A DNA stretch of 64,000 nt from positions 1 through 64,000 of the forward strand of contig NZ_BJDX01000011.1 in the NCBI RefSeq assembly GCF_005405365.1. The letters run 5' to 3'. Positions 1-9,968 of this stretch are shown here, in pieces. Numbering within the stretch: position 1 is the stretch's first letter; the number at the start of each line of letters is the position of its first letter. The notes under the pieces were generated by a model, which was not told the DNA's origin, searched no databases, and worked only from the letters and a program-made list of their open reading frames with translations. Source of the DNA: Enterococcus xiangfangensis. GTDB lineage: Bacteria; Bacillota; Bacilli; Lactobacillales; Enterococcaceae. A program made the position numbers and the translations under genes.

Positions 1-696
1 TAACTTTAATTTTACAGAATGGACTTTCTTTTTTTCTACCCTAAATATCTATTTACACAAGATATTTTACGCTATCTTTCTATCGATTAAAAAAACAACA
101 TAATTACTAATTTAATTTTAATTTAACCATATTCTTTATATTAATATCTTTTTCACTAATTTTTATCCGATTTAAAAATAACTAATAATATTTTATCAAC
201 CAAAATAGCAAACTGGATAATTACTTTTTTTGATTCTAACTATTTGTTCCTAATTTTTATTATACGGATAAAAATTAATCGTATTAAGCAAAAACATTAA
301 CTTTATTCGACTTAAAAGGCCAAATTCTTTAATAAAAAAGAATTTGACTTTCTTTCCAACTGTTGCTCCAGATTGGATTTTTTTAGACCTTCTACTGTAT
401 CAAAAAATAAAAATAACTATTTTTCAGAATATACAATTTTTATCCACCGTATCCTCACGATATATTTTTAGTATAGTGTTATTATTCATCTATAAATTAT
501 TTCATAAAAAAACGTTACCATGAGTTCAAGCTTCGAAAAAAGTAAAAATTATTTTAAGTTATTTTTATACAAACGCATGGATAAATAATTAATTTTATAA
601 TTTTTATAAAAGGTGCGTTATTTATCCAGTTAAATCTGCCAATCATCTAGGGAACCTAGAAATTATACTTCTATGACGAGCAGGGATTCTTAAAGG
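1..696. other. AT-rich non-coding region downstream of the polysaccharide operon
   Basis: No credible gene is visible on either strand. The stretch is strikingly AT-rich compared with the rest of the window. It contains two simple inverted repeats. One is CAAATTCTTT/AAAGAATTTG at about 321-346. The other has arms GGATAAATAA at 579-588 and TTATTTATCC at 618-627. Neither is a convincing terminator. It may be decayed DNA at the border of the variable capsule locus, which is inference. Confidence 0.6.
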
Positions 697-735
697 CAAA
701 AAAAAATATGCAGTGCCAAGGCACCGCATACTTCA
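697..735 (-). terminator. Rho-independent terminator of the polysaccharide operon
   Basis: Read on the minus strand, a hairpin with arms ATGCGGTGCC and GGCACTGCAT (one G-U pair) is followed by a run of nine T. It lies about 60 bases past the stop of the LCP gene, so it ends the long polysaccharide transcript. Confidence 0.88.
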
Positions 736-796
736 TTTTATTCAGTTTTACACCGCTAGATAAATATAGATTTCTATTTTCCTCTTAACAGCAATT

Positions 797-1753
797 CTAT
801 TTTAATTGTGTTTTTAATTCGTCTTGAACGCGTTTCAATTCAGTCGGATCGATTCGTTGATAAGAAACACCATCTTGCATGAAGCCTTCGCCCTTCATTT
901 GGTCTGTTTTAATATTACCAAATGCTGCACGATAGTCGCCCATCAATGTCCGCATCTCTGAGAAACTTAGATCTGTTTTGACGTTTTCACCCATCGTTGT
1001 CAAGATCGATTGATAGTTGCTCAATCCTTTCGTGCTTAGAACTTTTTTAGCAACACCGGTAATAATTTGTCGTTGCCGCTCTTGCCGGCCATAGTCGCCA
1101 TTTGGATCGTCATAACGCATCCGTGAATACTTCAGTGCTGTTTCGCCATCCAATTGCTGCTTACCCTTAGGAAAATTGGTGTCGTCATAAGTGAACTCAA
1201 AAGGATTATTTACTTCAATCCCGCCAACAGCATCCACTAGCGACTCGATCCCTTCCATATTGATGGTGATGTAATGATTGATTGGAATGTCTAATAGTTT
1301 TTCTACCGTATCCATCGACATCGCCGCACCGCCAAAGGCATAGGCATGATTCATCTTGTCTTGTGTATCGTGCCCAACGATTTCCGTATACGTATCCCGT
1401 GGAAGACTGACTAGCAATGATTCATCCGACGTTGGATTCACCGTTGCTACCATCATCGTATCCGAGCGCCCTTGTTCCGTTCTGCCAAGCGCTCCTGTGT
1501 CTACTCCTAAAAGTAAAACACTAAACGGTTCTTGTTGAGATAAGTTTACCTGACGTTCATCCGCCGAGTCATTACGCTTCACTGACTCATACGTATCATC
1601 TGCAGTCGATTTCACATCATAATACATCTTTGCGCCAACACCAACAACCACAAGAATGATCGCTAATAAAATACCAAGTAACGTAAACAAAATTTTCTTT
1701 GAAGTACTCGTCTTTTTAACCCCTTGACGCTTCCGTTTTTTTCTTTCAGCCAT
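797..1753 (-). CDS. LytR-CpsA-Psr (LCP) family wall-polymer ligase
   Basis: LCP proteins transfer undecaprenyl-diphosphate-linked glycopolymers onto peptidoglycan at the outer membrane face. The 318-residue protein has a very basic N-terminal tail, one membrane segment at about 21-40, then an extracellular LCP domain. Visible conserved parts are LLGVD at about 81, RSDTM at 96, SLPRDTY at 116 and the Arg-rich RMRYDDPNGDYGRQERQRQ block from 201; these Asp and Arg residues bind the pyrophosphate in characterised LCP enzymes. It is the last gene of the polysaccharide operon, 36 bases after galU, so the capsule made by the operon is its likely substrate. Streptococcal loci carry the LCP gene first (wzg/cpsA), so the position here is different. 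Substrate specificity is inferred from context only. Confidence 0.9.
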   Translation of the reverse strand: MAERKKRKRQGVKKTSTSKKILFTLLGILLAIILVVVGVGAKMYYDVKSTADDTYESVKRNDSADERQVNLSQQEPFSVLLLGVDTGALGRTEQGRSDTMMVATVNPTSDESLLVSLPRDTYTEIVGHDTQDKMNHAYAFGGAAMSMDTVEKLLDIPINHYITINMEGIESLVDAVGGIEVNNPFEFTYDDTNFPKGKQQLDGETALKYSRMRYDDPNGDYGRQERQRQIITGVAKKVLSTKGLSNYQSILTTMGENVKTDLSFSEMRTLMGDYRAAFGNIKTDQMKGEGFMQDGVSYQRIDPTELKRVQDELKTQLK

Positions 1754-1789
1754 TTAGTTCAACTCGTTTCATCTTGATTTGAAGCACTA

Positions 1790-2662
1790 TTAAAGCGTTT
1801 GAGCCAATTCTTTTAAATATTTTTTCAACTCATCTTTAATTTCTGGATGCTTTAGACCATACTCAATATTCGCTTCGACCATTCCTAGTTTATCACCAAC
1901 ATCATACCGCTTACCAGTAAATTCATGAGCAAAGACTCGCTGCGTTTTGTTCAGTTCATCAATCGCGTCTGTCAGCTGGATCTCATTGCCTGCACCAGGT
2001 TTTTGTGTTGCTAGTATATCGAAAATCTCTGGTTTCAGCAGATAACGACCAATGATCGCGAGGTTACTTGGCGCCTCTTTAGGATTGGGTTTTTCTACAA
2101 AATTTTTCACATCATAAAGACCTTTAGCGACTTCTTCATTCGGATTAATAATTCCATATTTAGATGTTTCTTGCTGTGGTACTTGCATAACAGCTAATGT
2201 TGAGGCACTTGTCTGTTCAAAATCATTGATCAACTGTTTACTTAAGGGAATTTTATCCTCCATAATATCGTCGCCTAACATGACAACAAACGGTTCATCT
2301 CCCACAAAGGCGCGCGCTTGTAATACTGCATCGCCCAACCCTTTTGGCCGTTTTTGACGAATGAAGTGCAGATTGATATCAGTCGTCTCTTCCACCAATT
2401 TCAATAATTCATCTTTGTGTTTTTCTGCTAGGTTTTGTTCCAAAGCTAGATTTGAATCAAAATGATCTTCAATCGGACGCTTGCCTTTTCCAGTTATCAC
2501 TAAGATGTCTTCGATCCCCGAAGCAATTGCTTCTTCCACGATAAATTGGATCGTCGGCTTATCAACAATCGGTAGCATTTCTTTCGCGATTGCTTTTGTT
2601 GCCGGTAAAAAACGAGTACCCAACCCTGCAGCCGGAATGACTGCCTTACGAACTTTTTGCAT
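1790..2662 (-). CDS. galU: UTP-glucose-1-phosphate uridylyltransferase
   Basis: Makes UDP-glucose from UTP and glucose-1-phosphate in the cytoplasm. The start chosen (ATG ending at 2662) gives 290 residues and has an AAAGGAG site just upstream; a longer frame exists but lacks this. The nucleotide-binding loop [10 protein letters not shown] sits at about residues 11-20, followed by [10 protein letters not shown], both standard for bacterial GalU. It lies 19 bases after ugd, so UDP-glucose made here can be oxidised directly to UDP-glucuronate. Length and motifs are typical. A second housekeeping copy elsewhere in the genome is possible. Confidence 0.93.
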   Translation of the reverse strand: MQKVRKAVIPAAGLGTRFLPATKAIAKEMLPIVDKPTIQFIVEEAIASGIEDILVITGKGKRPIEDHFDSNLALEQNLAEKHKDELLKLVEETTDINLHFIRQKRPKGLGDAVLQARAFVGDEPFVVMLGDDIMEDKIPLSKQLINDFEQTSASTLAVMQVPQQETSKYGIINPNEEVAKGLYDVKNFVEKPNPKEAPSNLAIIGRYLLKPEIFDILATQKPGAGNEIQLTDAIDELNKTQRVFAHEFTGKRYDVGDKLGMVEANIEYGLKHPEIKDELKKYLKELAQTL

Positions 2663-2681
2663 TTTCAAGCTCCTTTTATTA

Positions 2682-3848
2682 TCAATCTCTCCCAAAAATA
2701 TCTCGTGTATAAACTTTTTCTTCAACATCATGAAGTTCTGGTTCAAAACGATTAGAAACAATCACGTCAGATAAAGATTTAAACTCTTCAAAATCTTTAA
2801 TGACTTTAGAATTGAAAAATTCATTTTCAGTCAAGGTCGGTTCGAACACTACCACTTCAATCCCCTTTGCTTTCAAACGTTTCATAACTCCTTGAATCGA
2901 AGAATAGCGGAAATTATCAGAATGTGCTTTCATCGTTAAACGGTAAATACCTACAATTTTCGGATTTTTTGCTAAAATCTGTTCAGCGATGAAATCTTTT
3001 CTCGTAGTGTTTGCATCTACAATTGCCCCAATAATATTACTTGGTACATCTTCATAATTTGCACGTAATTGTTTTGTATCTTTTGGCAAGCAATACCCAC
3101 CATATCCAAAAGAGGGATTATTATAGTGAGAACCAATCCGAGGATCTAATCCAACACCTTCGATAATCTCCTTACTATCCAGTCCTCTGGATTCTGCGTA
3201 AGTATCCAACTCATTAAAATAAGCCACACGTAAAGCCAAGTAAGTATTAGAGAACAACTTGATTGCTTCTGCTTCAGTAGAGTGAGTCAACAAGACTGTG
3301 ACATCCGAATCTAGAGCATTTTCTCTAAACATATTTGCCACTTCTTGTCCACGCCCCGAACGTTCACCAACAACGATTCGTGAAGGATGTAGGTTATCGT
3401 AAAGCGCTTTTCCCTCGCGAAGAAATTCAGGAGAAAAAATAATATTTTCTGTTTTAAATTTCTCTTGTAACTCTAAAGTATAACCAACGGGAACAGTCGA
3501 TTTGATAATAAAGGTTGCATCTGGACGAATAGCTAATGCTTTTTCAATCACATCTTCAACTGTGGATGTGTTGAAGTAATTTTTCTTTTCATCATAATCT
3601 GTCGGTGTGGCAACAATTAAGTAGTCACCAAACAAAACTGCTTCTTCAAAATTCTTCGTAAATTCAACATTCAGATCCTCACGTTCGAGGTATTCGTGGA
3701 CTTCTTTGTCCTCTAATGGTGACTGTCTTTTTTGTAGCATATCAATCTTTGTTTCCACGATATCATATGCTTTAACTTGTTCTTTTTGACTTAATAACAG
3801 TGCATTTGCTAAACCAACATAACCTAAACCGAATACTGATATTTTCAT
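2682..3848 (-). CDS. ugd: UDP-glucose 6-dehydrogenase
   Basis: Oxidises UDP-glucose twice with NAD+ to give UDP-glucuronate, an acidic sugar donor. The 388-residue protein has the Rossmann motif GLGYVG at residues 7-12, the KSTVPVG loop at about 116-122, the FSPEFLREG segment at about 138-146, and the catalytic cysteine (about residue 253) in [11 protein letters not shown]. The start ending at 3848 has a GGAGG site a few bases upstream. With galU it forms a two-step donor module at the end of the polysaccharide operon. It is of the shorter HasB/Ugd type. UDP-glucose rather than GDP-mannose as substrate is supported by the adjacent galU, not by direct proof. Confidence 0.9.
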   Translation of the reverse strand: MKISVFGLGYVGLANALLLSQKEQVKAYDIVETKIDMLQKRQSPLEDKEVHEYLEREDLNVEFTKNFEEAVLFGDYLIVATPTDYDEKKNYFNTSTVEDVIEKALAIRPDATFIIKSTVPVGYTLELQEKFKTENIIFSPEFLREGKALYDNLHPSRIVVGERSGRGQEVANMFRENALDSDVTVLLTHSTEAEAIKLFSNTYLALRVAYFNELDTYAESRGLDSKEIIEGVGLDPRIGSHYNNPSFGYGGYCLPKDTKQLRANYEDVPSNIIGAIVDANTTRKDFIAEQILAKNPKIVGIYRLTMKAHSDNFRYSSIQGVMKRLKAKGIEVVVFEPTLTENEFFNSKVIKDFEEFKSLSDVIVSNRFEPELHDVEEKVYTRDIFGRD

Positions 3849-3875
3849 AATGGATCCCTCCAATTAAATTTCAAT

Positions 3876-5387
3876 CTATTTTATTAAAGATATCAACCTG
3901 TTTTTTAAAGAATGAAAAACAGTTTTATTAAAAAACATACTTACACAAAGCAATATGGAGATTGACACCACTGTACAGACTATTGCTATAAAAATCCATT
4001 TTCCCCAAGAAGTAACATTCCTACTTATTAAATGACCAACAGATACTGTCCCAATAATAGTTATACTTTGTAGCAGATAGTTTTTCAACGTATAAAAAGG
4101 ACTTAGTTTAGTTATTCTTTTGGGAACATAAAAAAACATGTCGATTCCTCTATAAATATTGGATAGAATTGCTCCCATAATAATTCCGCTCAATCCAAAA
4201 GGTCTTACTAAAATAATTCCACCAATGATAAGAATTAATGCCTGTAAAAGTGATCTCCAGCGCGTCTCTTTATAATGTCCAGCCGCAATGATTATCATCC
4301 CTTGAGGTGTTTTTAGTGAGTACAAGAAGCCATTTAAAACCATCAAAGTTGCTATGATAGGAACATTATATTCAGTATCATTAACACCTTTCGTATACAA
4401 TGTTATGAAGGGGATAATCAGGGTGTATGCCACTGAATAAGCAATTGCAATTAATTGTAAATAAATGAATTCAAATTCATGGTACGATTTTTTCAATGTT
4501 TCTGATTGATTTTTAGCGATTACGTTTCCGAATGAAGGAGATAAATTCGTTGTAAAGATGGTGAGTACTCCGTTAAGTCCACTAATCACCATATTATAAA
4601 TCGCATATATGCTTACTTCTTTTAAACTCAAGAAAATAGTAGCTATAATTGGTGGTGCTGAATTCTGTGCCATACCAACAAACTGTTGGAAAAGTGCATC
4701 CCAACGTGCTTTTAATGCCCCGTTATTGGGAGAAGCAGAATAATCAATATATGGATAATGTCTCTTTACATAGAATGACAGTATAAACGTTCTAACAAGT
4801 AGTGGTAAAAGTGAGAAAAAATACACCCATGTAATTGGTAAACTATTTATAGCAAATAATGAAATTAGAATTGTATTTAAAATGGTATAAATACTAGATG
4901 ATATAGAAATTACAAAAATTTTTTGATCTGCTGTTAATAATGCTCGATATTTTGCAAGTGAAAAAAAATCAAGAAAACCTTTTGCACCTAACATAACAAC
5001 TAAGAATCGCATAGAACTCGTCCCCAATGATTGAGTATGCACAATTATTGGATAAACAAATGAAAGTACAATAACGGCAGAGGTAAAAATCCCCCCTGCT
5101 TGATAGTAATATCTTTTTGCGGAAGAAACTACTCCATTTATTTCATCATAATTATTTTCAGCAAGCGGTTTATATAAAGAGAAGATAGCCGCGCCTGATA
5201 ATCCAGCTTCAACAATAGTGAAGTAATTGATAAATTGAAGTATTGAAGAAACAAGTCCATTAATTTCTGAACCATAATAGCTTAGCATAAATCTTGGGAT
5301 TATAAATCCAGATAACATTACAATAACCTGATTAAATATAGAGAACAGGCTATTAATTGCAAAAGACTGTGTTCTACTTTTTTTCAT
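3876..5387 (-). CDS. wzx: Wzx-type polysaccharide repeat-unit flippase
   Basis: A 503-residue integral membrane protein with about twelve to fourteen hydrophobic segments spread evenly, as in the MATE/MOP-superfamily polysaccharide exporters. It begins MKKSRTQSFAINSLFSIFNQ and shows the N-terminal FIIPRFMLSYYGSEINGLV stretch common in lipopolysaccharide/capsule flippases. It would flip the undecaprenyl-linked repeat unit across the membrane for Wzy. The ATG ending at 5387 is preferred over an in-frame GTG three codons earlier because AGGGTG sits about seven bases upstream of it. Codon choice is strongly AT-biased, like the neighbouring polymerase. Assignment as Wzx rests on topology and neighbours. 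Confidence 0.88.
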   Translation of the reverse strand: MKKSRTQSFAINSLFSIFNQVIVMLSGFIIPRFMLSYYGSEINGLVSSILQFINYFTIVEAGLSGAAIFSLYKPLAENNYDEINGVVSSAKRYYYQAGGIFTSAVIVLSFVYPIIVHTQSLGTSSMRFLVVMLGAKGFLDFFSLAKYRALLTADQKIFVISISSSIYTILNTILISLFAINSLPITWVYFFSLLPLLVRTFILSFYVKRHYPYIDYSASPNNGALKARWDALFQQFVGMAQNSAPPIIATIFLSLKEVSIYAIYNMVISGLNGVLTIFTTNLSPSFGNVIAKNQSETLKKSYHEFEFIYLQLIAIAYSVAYTLIIPFITLYTKGVNDTEYNVPIIATLMVLNGFLYSLKTPQGMIIIAAGHYKETRWRSLLQALILIIGGIILVRPFGLSGIIMGAILSNIYRGIDMFFYVPKRITKLSPFYTLKNYLLQSITIIGTVSVGHLISRNVTSWGKWIFIAIVCTVVSISILLCVSMFFNKTVFHSLKNRLISLIK

Positions 5388-5408
5388 AATATACACCCTG
5401 TTCTTTAA

Positions 5409-6635
5409 TTATCTAATTGAAATAAAAATGATATAGAATACGAAGAGATTCAAATTATATATCGGATTACCCGTAAAACAATAACATAAAAAAAATATTT
5501 GAAAATATAGAGAAAAAATTGAAGTTTCACTTTTTACTTTGTTAAACATCAATACAGCAGAGTTTATTAGTCTTGAGGTAGTAAACCAAATGAAGGTCAA
5601 AAAACCCACTAATCCAGTTTCAGCAAGTAATTGAAGATAAACGTTATGTGAATCCAATCCTAATTTCAATCTCATTGACAATAAACCTTGACCAAAGAAT
5701 GGATATGCTTCAAAAGTTTTTAGCGTATCGCTCCACAATAAAGACCGACCACTCAAGAAGTTATCACCCTGTTTTAGACTAATCATTTCAATAAGATTCT
5801 TAAAAACACTTGTATTTATCAGTACTAATAAAGAAATTAGACCAATTAGACCAATTATGAAAAAATTTTTTGTAGATGCTGTACTAGATAAGATATAAAT
5901 TATTGTAACTAATATAACCGATATGGCAACTGATAATAACGGCCCACGTTTTCCTGTTGCTATTAACATACTAAGTCCTATTAACATTAATAATAGATGA
6001 AAAAAAACTAACTTATTATTCTTTTTCTCTAGAAATTTCAGTATGTAAGAGAAACTAATTCCAACAAAAACAGATATATAGTATGCATTATTACCGGTCT
6101 GAGGAGCAATTCCTGAATTTAAACCACTCCGTAACAATTTATTTGTTATATCTAGTGCCTCTGGATTTAAAACAACTATCCTGATTCTGTCAATCTGTTC
6201 AGGTATTACATAATAAGCTGCAGTTGCTAGCACATGTCCGAAAGATAAGATATATGATATCTTCAAAAAATACTTACTCCACAATTTATTGCTTTGCAAA
6301 CATATAGCTAGTAAAAATAGTTGAGATAATGAAAATACATACTTAAAGGCTTCAGTTCTATTAGGCGAGCTTATAGAAGAAAGTAAAAAAACAATGATTA
6401 GAGTTCCAAAAATGATATCACTTTTTCTATATAATATTCTTCTTTCCTTTATAATCCATACTAAAAATACTAAGAAAAAGTTAATTGTCGTTAATAGATA
6501 GTTATTATTCAACCAATAGCCATAAAAACAAGTTAAACAGCTGATTGAGAGAACTACCTTCCAAAGCCATCCTACATCATTAAACTGCCTTTCGTATGTA
6601 GAATGAATTTTTAGGTTCTCTTGATAATACTCCAT
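5409..6635 (-). CDS. wzy: Wzy-type polysaccharide polymerase
   Basis: Integral membrane protein of 408 residues with about ten hydrophobic segments. It has the large extracellular loop and the conserved C-terminal segment of O-antigen ligase/polymerase proteins, including FLSGRSLLWSDTLKTF, then PFFGQGLL and LDSHNVYLQLLAETGLVGF. It would polymerise the flipped repeat units at the outer face of the membrane. It sits between the flippase gene (21 bases away) and the pyruvyl transferase gene (12 bases). The protein begins with an unusually long, polar N-terminal tail of about 25 residues. Wzy proteins are too divergent for the linkage made to be predicted. AT content is very high, as expected for a serotype-specific gene. 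Confidence 0.87.
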   Translation of the reverse strand: MEYYQENLKIHSTYERQFNDVGWLWKVVLSISCLTCFYGYWLNNNYLLTTINFFLVFLVWIIKERRILYRKSDIIFGTLIIVFLLSSISSPNRTEAFKYVFSLSQLFLLAICLQSNKLWSKYFLKISYILSFGHVLATAAYYVIPEQIDRIRIVVLNPEALDITNKLLRSGLNSGIAPQTGNNAYYISVFVGISFSYILKFLEKKNNKLVFFHLLLMLIGLSMLIATGKRGPLLSVAISVILVTIIYILSSTASTKNFFIIGLIGLISLLVLINTSVFKNLIEMISLKQGDNFLSGRSLLWSDTLKTFEAYPFFGQGLLSMRLKLGLDSHNVYLQLLAETGLVGFLTFIWFTTSRLINSAVLMFNKVKSETSIFSLYFQIFFLCYCFTGNPIYNLNLFVFYIIFISIR

Positions 6636-6647
6636 GCTAAACCTCTC

Positions 6648-7724
6648 TTATAAAAGTGATTTTTTTAAAAAATCTAAAGATTCTTCTCTGAAAAAATTTA
6701 ATCGAGTCATTACATCAGTATAGTTTATTTTTTCACATGGGACATCTTCAAAACTATTTTCATATATCCGAGAATTAAGATTTAAATCTTCCAGTAAGCT
6801 TTTCATTCTTGTTCCTCTTGTTTTATGTGGGATTGTAATAAAATTTTTTTCAAAATTAATTGCAAATGCCGTTCCATGAAATGAATTAGTAATAACATAT
6901 TGTGCATTTTTGAAAGCACTAATAAAATCATACGGTCCAAATGAATTCTTACTTCCAAAAAAATCTTTTTTATTATTTGGAGTTAAATAGATAACCTCTA
7001 ACTTGAATTTTTCTTGTAAATACCTAACTACAAAATTAATTAAATCATTTTTCTCTAGTGTATATACCAAGATAAACTTTTTTCCCTGAAACTTATTATT
7101 GTCTAATTTTTCCCACTCTTTTTTTTGTAATAGAAGAGTCGGATCAAGAACCTTTACAACATCTGTATATCCCATCTCGGATAAAATGTCTTTCGCACTT
7201 TTTTCTCTTACCGATATATTATTAAAATTGCTAATATTATTTTTCAAAAACATACGTTCTTTTTCTGTGAGAATATCCTTACCTATACTAGCAGCATAAG
7301 CGATTTTTTTGGAATTCTTCTCTGAAAAATTTAAAAAAAAGCTCTCATCAAAACCGGTTATTTCTGGATTCCAAACCTGATCACTTCCAACAATAAAACC
7401 ATCATACTTTAAAATATCTTCTACTTGAAATATACGTCTTGAAAAATTCATTTCATTTTTCTTAAAACCGTTAAAAGCTTTTTGTTTGTTCTTTTTATAT
7501 GGATACAGGTAGATATTTTGTGCCAAGCTTCTAAGAAAATCATGTTTCTCAAAATTAAAAAGTTGAGTTTTTCCTGCAAAATAACTTTTAGGTAGATCTA
7601 TAGTTTCGATTGTATCCTCTTTAGAAATAATCTGTTCAACTACCTTTTGCAATGCAAAATTTTGTAAAACTGCTCCATAATTCCAAACTTCATGGAAAGT
7701 CATAATTCCGTATTTCACTTTCAA
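6648..7724 (-). CDS. Polysaccharide pyruvyl transferase family protein
   Basis: A 358-residue cytoplasmic protein starting KVKYGIMTFHEVWNYGAVLQ, the typical beginning of the polysaccharide pyruvyl transferase family (PS_pyruv_trans). Other family segments are FIVGSDQVWNPE at about 110-121, KKIAYAASIG, and the ITNSFHGTAFAI motif in the C-terminal half. Characterised members transfer pyruvate from phosphoenolpyruvate to form a ketal on a sugar of the repeat unit, adding a negative charge. Some family members act in other reactions, so ketal formation is an inference from the locus. It is four bases from the glycosyltransferase gene upstream, consistent with tight co-translation. Confidence 0.85.
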   Translation of the reverse strand: MKVKYGIMTFHEVWNYGAVLQNFALQKVVEQIISKEDTIETIDLPKSYFAGKTQLFNFEKHDFLRSLAQNIYLYPYKKNKQKAFNGFKKNEMNFSRRIFQVEDILKYDGFIVGSDQVWNPEITGFDESFFLNFSEKNSKKIAYAASIGKDILTEKERMFLKNNISNFNNISVREKSAKDILSEMGYTDVVKVLDPTLLLQKKEWEKLDNNKFQGKKFILVYTLEKNDLINFVVRYLQEKFKLEVIYLTPNNKKDFFGSKNSFGPYDFISAFKNAQYVITNSFHGTAFAINFEKNFITIPHKTRGTRMKSLLEDLNLNSRIYENSFEDVPCEKINYTDVMTRLNFFREESLDFLKKSLL

Positions 7725-7728
7725 CCTC

Positions 7729-8850
7729 CTATAAATTATTAATCAAATTGTTCCAATCTTGTGATATCCTATTTAAAGAAAAATCCTTTGAACGCTCTAT
7801 AGATTTTACCTGTAAATGATTCATTAACTCATCATTATTAATGATAGTATTAATACGTTCTCCTAGTGTCCTTGGATTTCTTTCCACTATAATAATTCCA
7901 TATTCACCATAATCAAGTATTTCATTAGGACCAGAATTATTGTATGAAACAATTGGCAAGCCGCATTTCATAGCCTCCACAATTGTTAGTCCAAATCCTT
8001 CCCATTCTGAAGCTGATACATAGATATCTGCTTGATTATAGAATTCCGCCATACGATTTGATGGTACTTTTCCAAAGATATTTATTCGTTGTTCTAGATT
8101 ATAAACTTTAACTAATTCTTTTAATTTTTTAAATTCCTTTTTTGTGCCCACACCAGCTATATTCAGAGAGATATCTTTATCGATATATGACATGGCCTCC
8201 AAAATAGACTTGATACCTTTTTCTTTAATGAGTATCCTCCCAGCGTAGCAAATCACCCGATTATGCAGTGAGGTGACTTTACTACTTTCAATTTCAGATA
8301 CGTTATATATTTGAACACTCTTTTTATTATAGTTTTTAAAAATCTCTCTATCTTTCTTTGTTAAACAGATAACCCGATCGGACTTTTTTAGTCCATCTAT
8401 GTATTCATTTAGAAAAAATTTATTATAGTTTTGCAAATACATACTTGCTTCACTATGTTGCCACGAAATTATCTTAACCCGAGGGACTGCCTCTTTAATA
8501 ATTGGAGTAAATGTTGTTAATGCACCTTGCGACAATATTACTATATCTATTTCACCTTTTTTTATATAATCAATAATTTTACCTAATTCCTCTTTATAAT
8601 ACTCAAGAATATTAAAGTATCCTCTTTTTTTTATTGAGTATTCTTTGATAATTTTACGATAGATTTTTTTTTTATTTTTTTTTCTAAATATGACTTTCTC
8701 TATCTGATCATTTAATTCATAAAAAAATTCTCCTTTTGTAAGGGAAATAACAGATACCTCTTGAGTTAAAGAAAAGTAGTTGGCTATGTCAGTAATAACC
8801 TTTTGTACTCCTCCCATTTGAAAGTTAGAATTAATAAAACAGATTTTCAT
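7729..8850 (-). CDS. Glycosyltransferase family 4 protein
   Basis: A 373-residue GT-B fold glycosyltransferase. The N-terminal half begins MKICFINSNFQMGGVQKVITD, with the glycine loop typical of GT4. The C-terminal Glycos_transf_1 domain shows GRILIKEKG and the E-x7-E donor-binding motif within SEWEGFGLTIVEAMKCGLPIV. It would add one sugar to the undecaprenyl-linked repeat unit on the cytoplasmic face. Donor and linkage cannot be told from the sequence. Three bases separate it from the next glycosyltransferase gene upstream. Lys codons are almost all AAA, matching the AT-rich core of the operon. Confidence 0.87.
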   Translation of the reverse strand: MKICFINSNFQMGGVQKVITDIANYFSLTQEVSVISLTKGEFFYELNDQIEKVIFRKKNKKKIYRKIIKEYSIKKRGYFNILEYYKEELGKIIDYIKKGEIDIVILSQGALTTFTPIIKEAVPRVKIISWQHSEASMYLQNYNKFFLNEYIDGLKKSDRVICLTKKDREIFKNYNKKSVQIYNVSEIESSKVTSLHNRVICYAGRILIKEKGIKSILEAMSYIDKDISLNIAGVGTKKEFKKLKELVKVYNLEQRINIFGKVPSNRMAEFYNQADIYVSASEWEGFGLTIVEAMKCGLPIVSYNNSGPNEILDYGEYGIIIVERNPRTLGERINTIINNDELMNHLQVKSIERSKDFSLNRISQDWNNLINNL

Positions 8851-8853
8851 AAT

Positions 8854-9948
8854 TTACCTCATCGTTTGATATAGTGCTACTTGTTTTCTTGTAATCACAT
8901 CCCAAGAAAATTTTCTTGCATTGATAAAGTTTTTATCAAAGCTATTTTTGTTTTCTAGGATAAACTCAATTTTCTCTTTTATATCAATACTATCTAATGA
9001 TTTTACAGATTTTCCGACTAATCCATCCTCAAATTGACGATCAAATCCTTCATTCTCAGAATAGATAATTGGCATATTTTGAGAAAGTGCTTCAACATAT
9101 ACTAATCCAAAGGTCTCCGTCAATGATGGTAAAATAAAAACATCAGAATTTCTGTAGTACTCTAGCAATTCCTTTTTTTCTAGAAATGGAACATGCTTTA
9201 CAAATTTATAACCTATAATTTTTTTAAAATAACTCTTATCTTTAATTTTTCCAATAATTGTGTATTCGCACTCAAAGTTCAATTTCTGGATTGCCTCACA
9301 TACCTTTAATTGATTTTTTCTTTTTGAAATTTCACCTACAGTTAATATAGATATTTTTTGATTCAGTGCACTTACTTGGGTAAATTGATTTTCCAAAAAA
9401 AAATCATCTATTCCGTTTGTAATAATTCTTATTTTTTTCTCAATAATGTTAATATCATTGATATTAACATTTCTTTTCTTACAAGTTTCTAAAATTTTAT
9501 CCTTATAGGTTGATGAAAGACATATGATATACCTAGCATTTTTTAAAATTTCTAATCCTTTTCTCCACTGTAAGAATCTATACTTAAAAAAGAAGTTGAC
9601 ATCTGTATTCCGCACTGAAACCACATAGGGCAAGTTATACTCTGATTTCAATTTTAATGCGACTGCACCATCTGAAAATACTGTATGCGCATGTACACAA
9701 TCATAACTATTTACTTCTATCATTTTCGTTAGTTTCCCATAACTTTTGTTTATTTTTCTATTAAAAAAAAATTTATCAAGTGAATCAAAAATCTCAGTTG
9801 AAATAACATATTCACTTTCTCTATCAAATCTAGTCTGTTTTTTTCGTGGATAATAGACCAATGTTTCTACTTTATTTCTAATCTGGGCATCTATCATTTT
9901 TTCGTAAAACTTGTCATTATAATATGAACATAAATTTAAAACCTTCAT
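8854..9948 (-). CDS. Glycosyltransferase family 4 protein
   Basis: Second GT-B enzyme, 364 residues from the ATG ending at 9948, which has a GAGGA site close upstream; an in-frame upstream ATG would overlap the previous gene and has no such support. The protein starts MKVLNLCSYYNDKFYEKMID. It shows the acceptor-side segment YDCVHAHTVFSDG and, in the C-terminal domain, LTVGEISKRKNQ and the donor motif LTETFGLVYVEALSQNMPII. It should extend the lipid-linked repeat unit by one residue. Specificity is unknown. The gene is very AT-rich with several A runs, like its neighbours. Confidence 0.86.
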   Translation of the reverse strand: MKVLNLCSYYNDKFYEKMIDAQIRNKVETLVYYPRKKQTRFDRESEYVISTEIFDSLDKFFFNRKINKSYGKLTKMIEVNSYDCVHAHTVFSDGAVALKLKSEYNLPYVVSVRNTDVNFFFKYRFLQWRKGLEILKNARYIICLSSTYKDKILETCKKRNVNINDINIIEKKIRIITNGIDDFFLENQFTQVSALNQKISILTVGEISKRKNQLKVCEAIQKLNFECEYTIIGKIKDKSYFKKIIGYKFVKHVPFLEKKELLEYYRNSDVFILPSLTETFGLVYVEALSQNMPIIYSENEGFDRQFEDGLVGKSVKSLDSIDIKEKIEFILENKNSFDKNFINARKFSWDVITRKQVALYQTMR

Positions 9949-9968
9949 AGTGTCCTCAAACTTTCTTG

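Noticed and set aside
579..627. Inverted repeat GGATAAATAA/TTATTTATCC as a functional site.
   Set aside because: It is pure low-complexity A/T-rich sequence with a 29-base loop in a very AT-rich region, so chance is likely.
2663..2761. A longer GalU starting upstream at 2761.
   Set aside because: The extra 33 residues do not resemble GalU, would overlap the end of ugd, and the start at 2662 has a clear AAAGGAG site.
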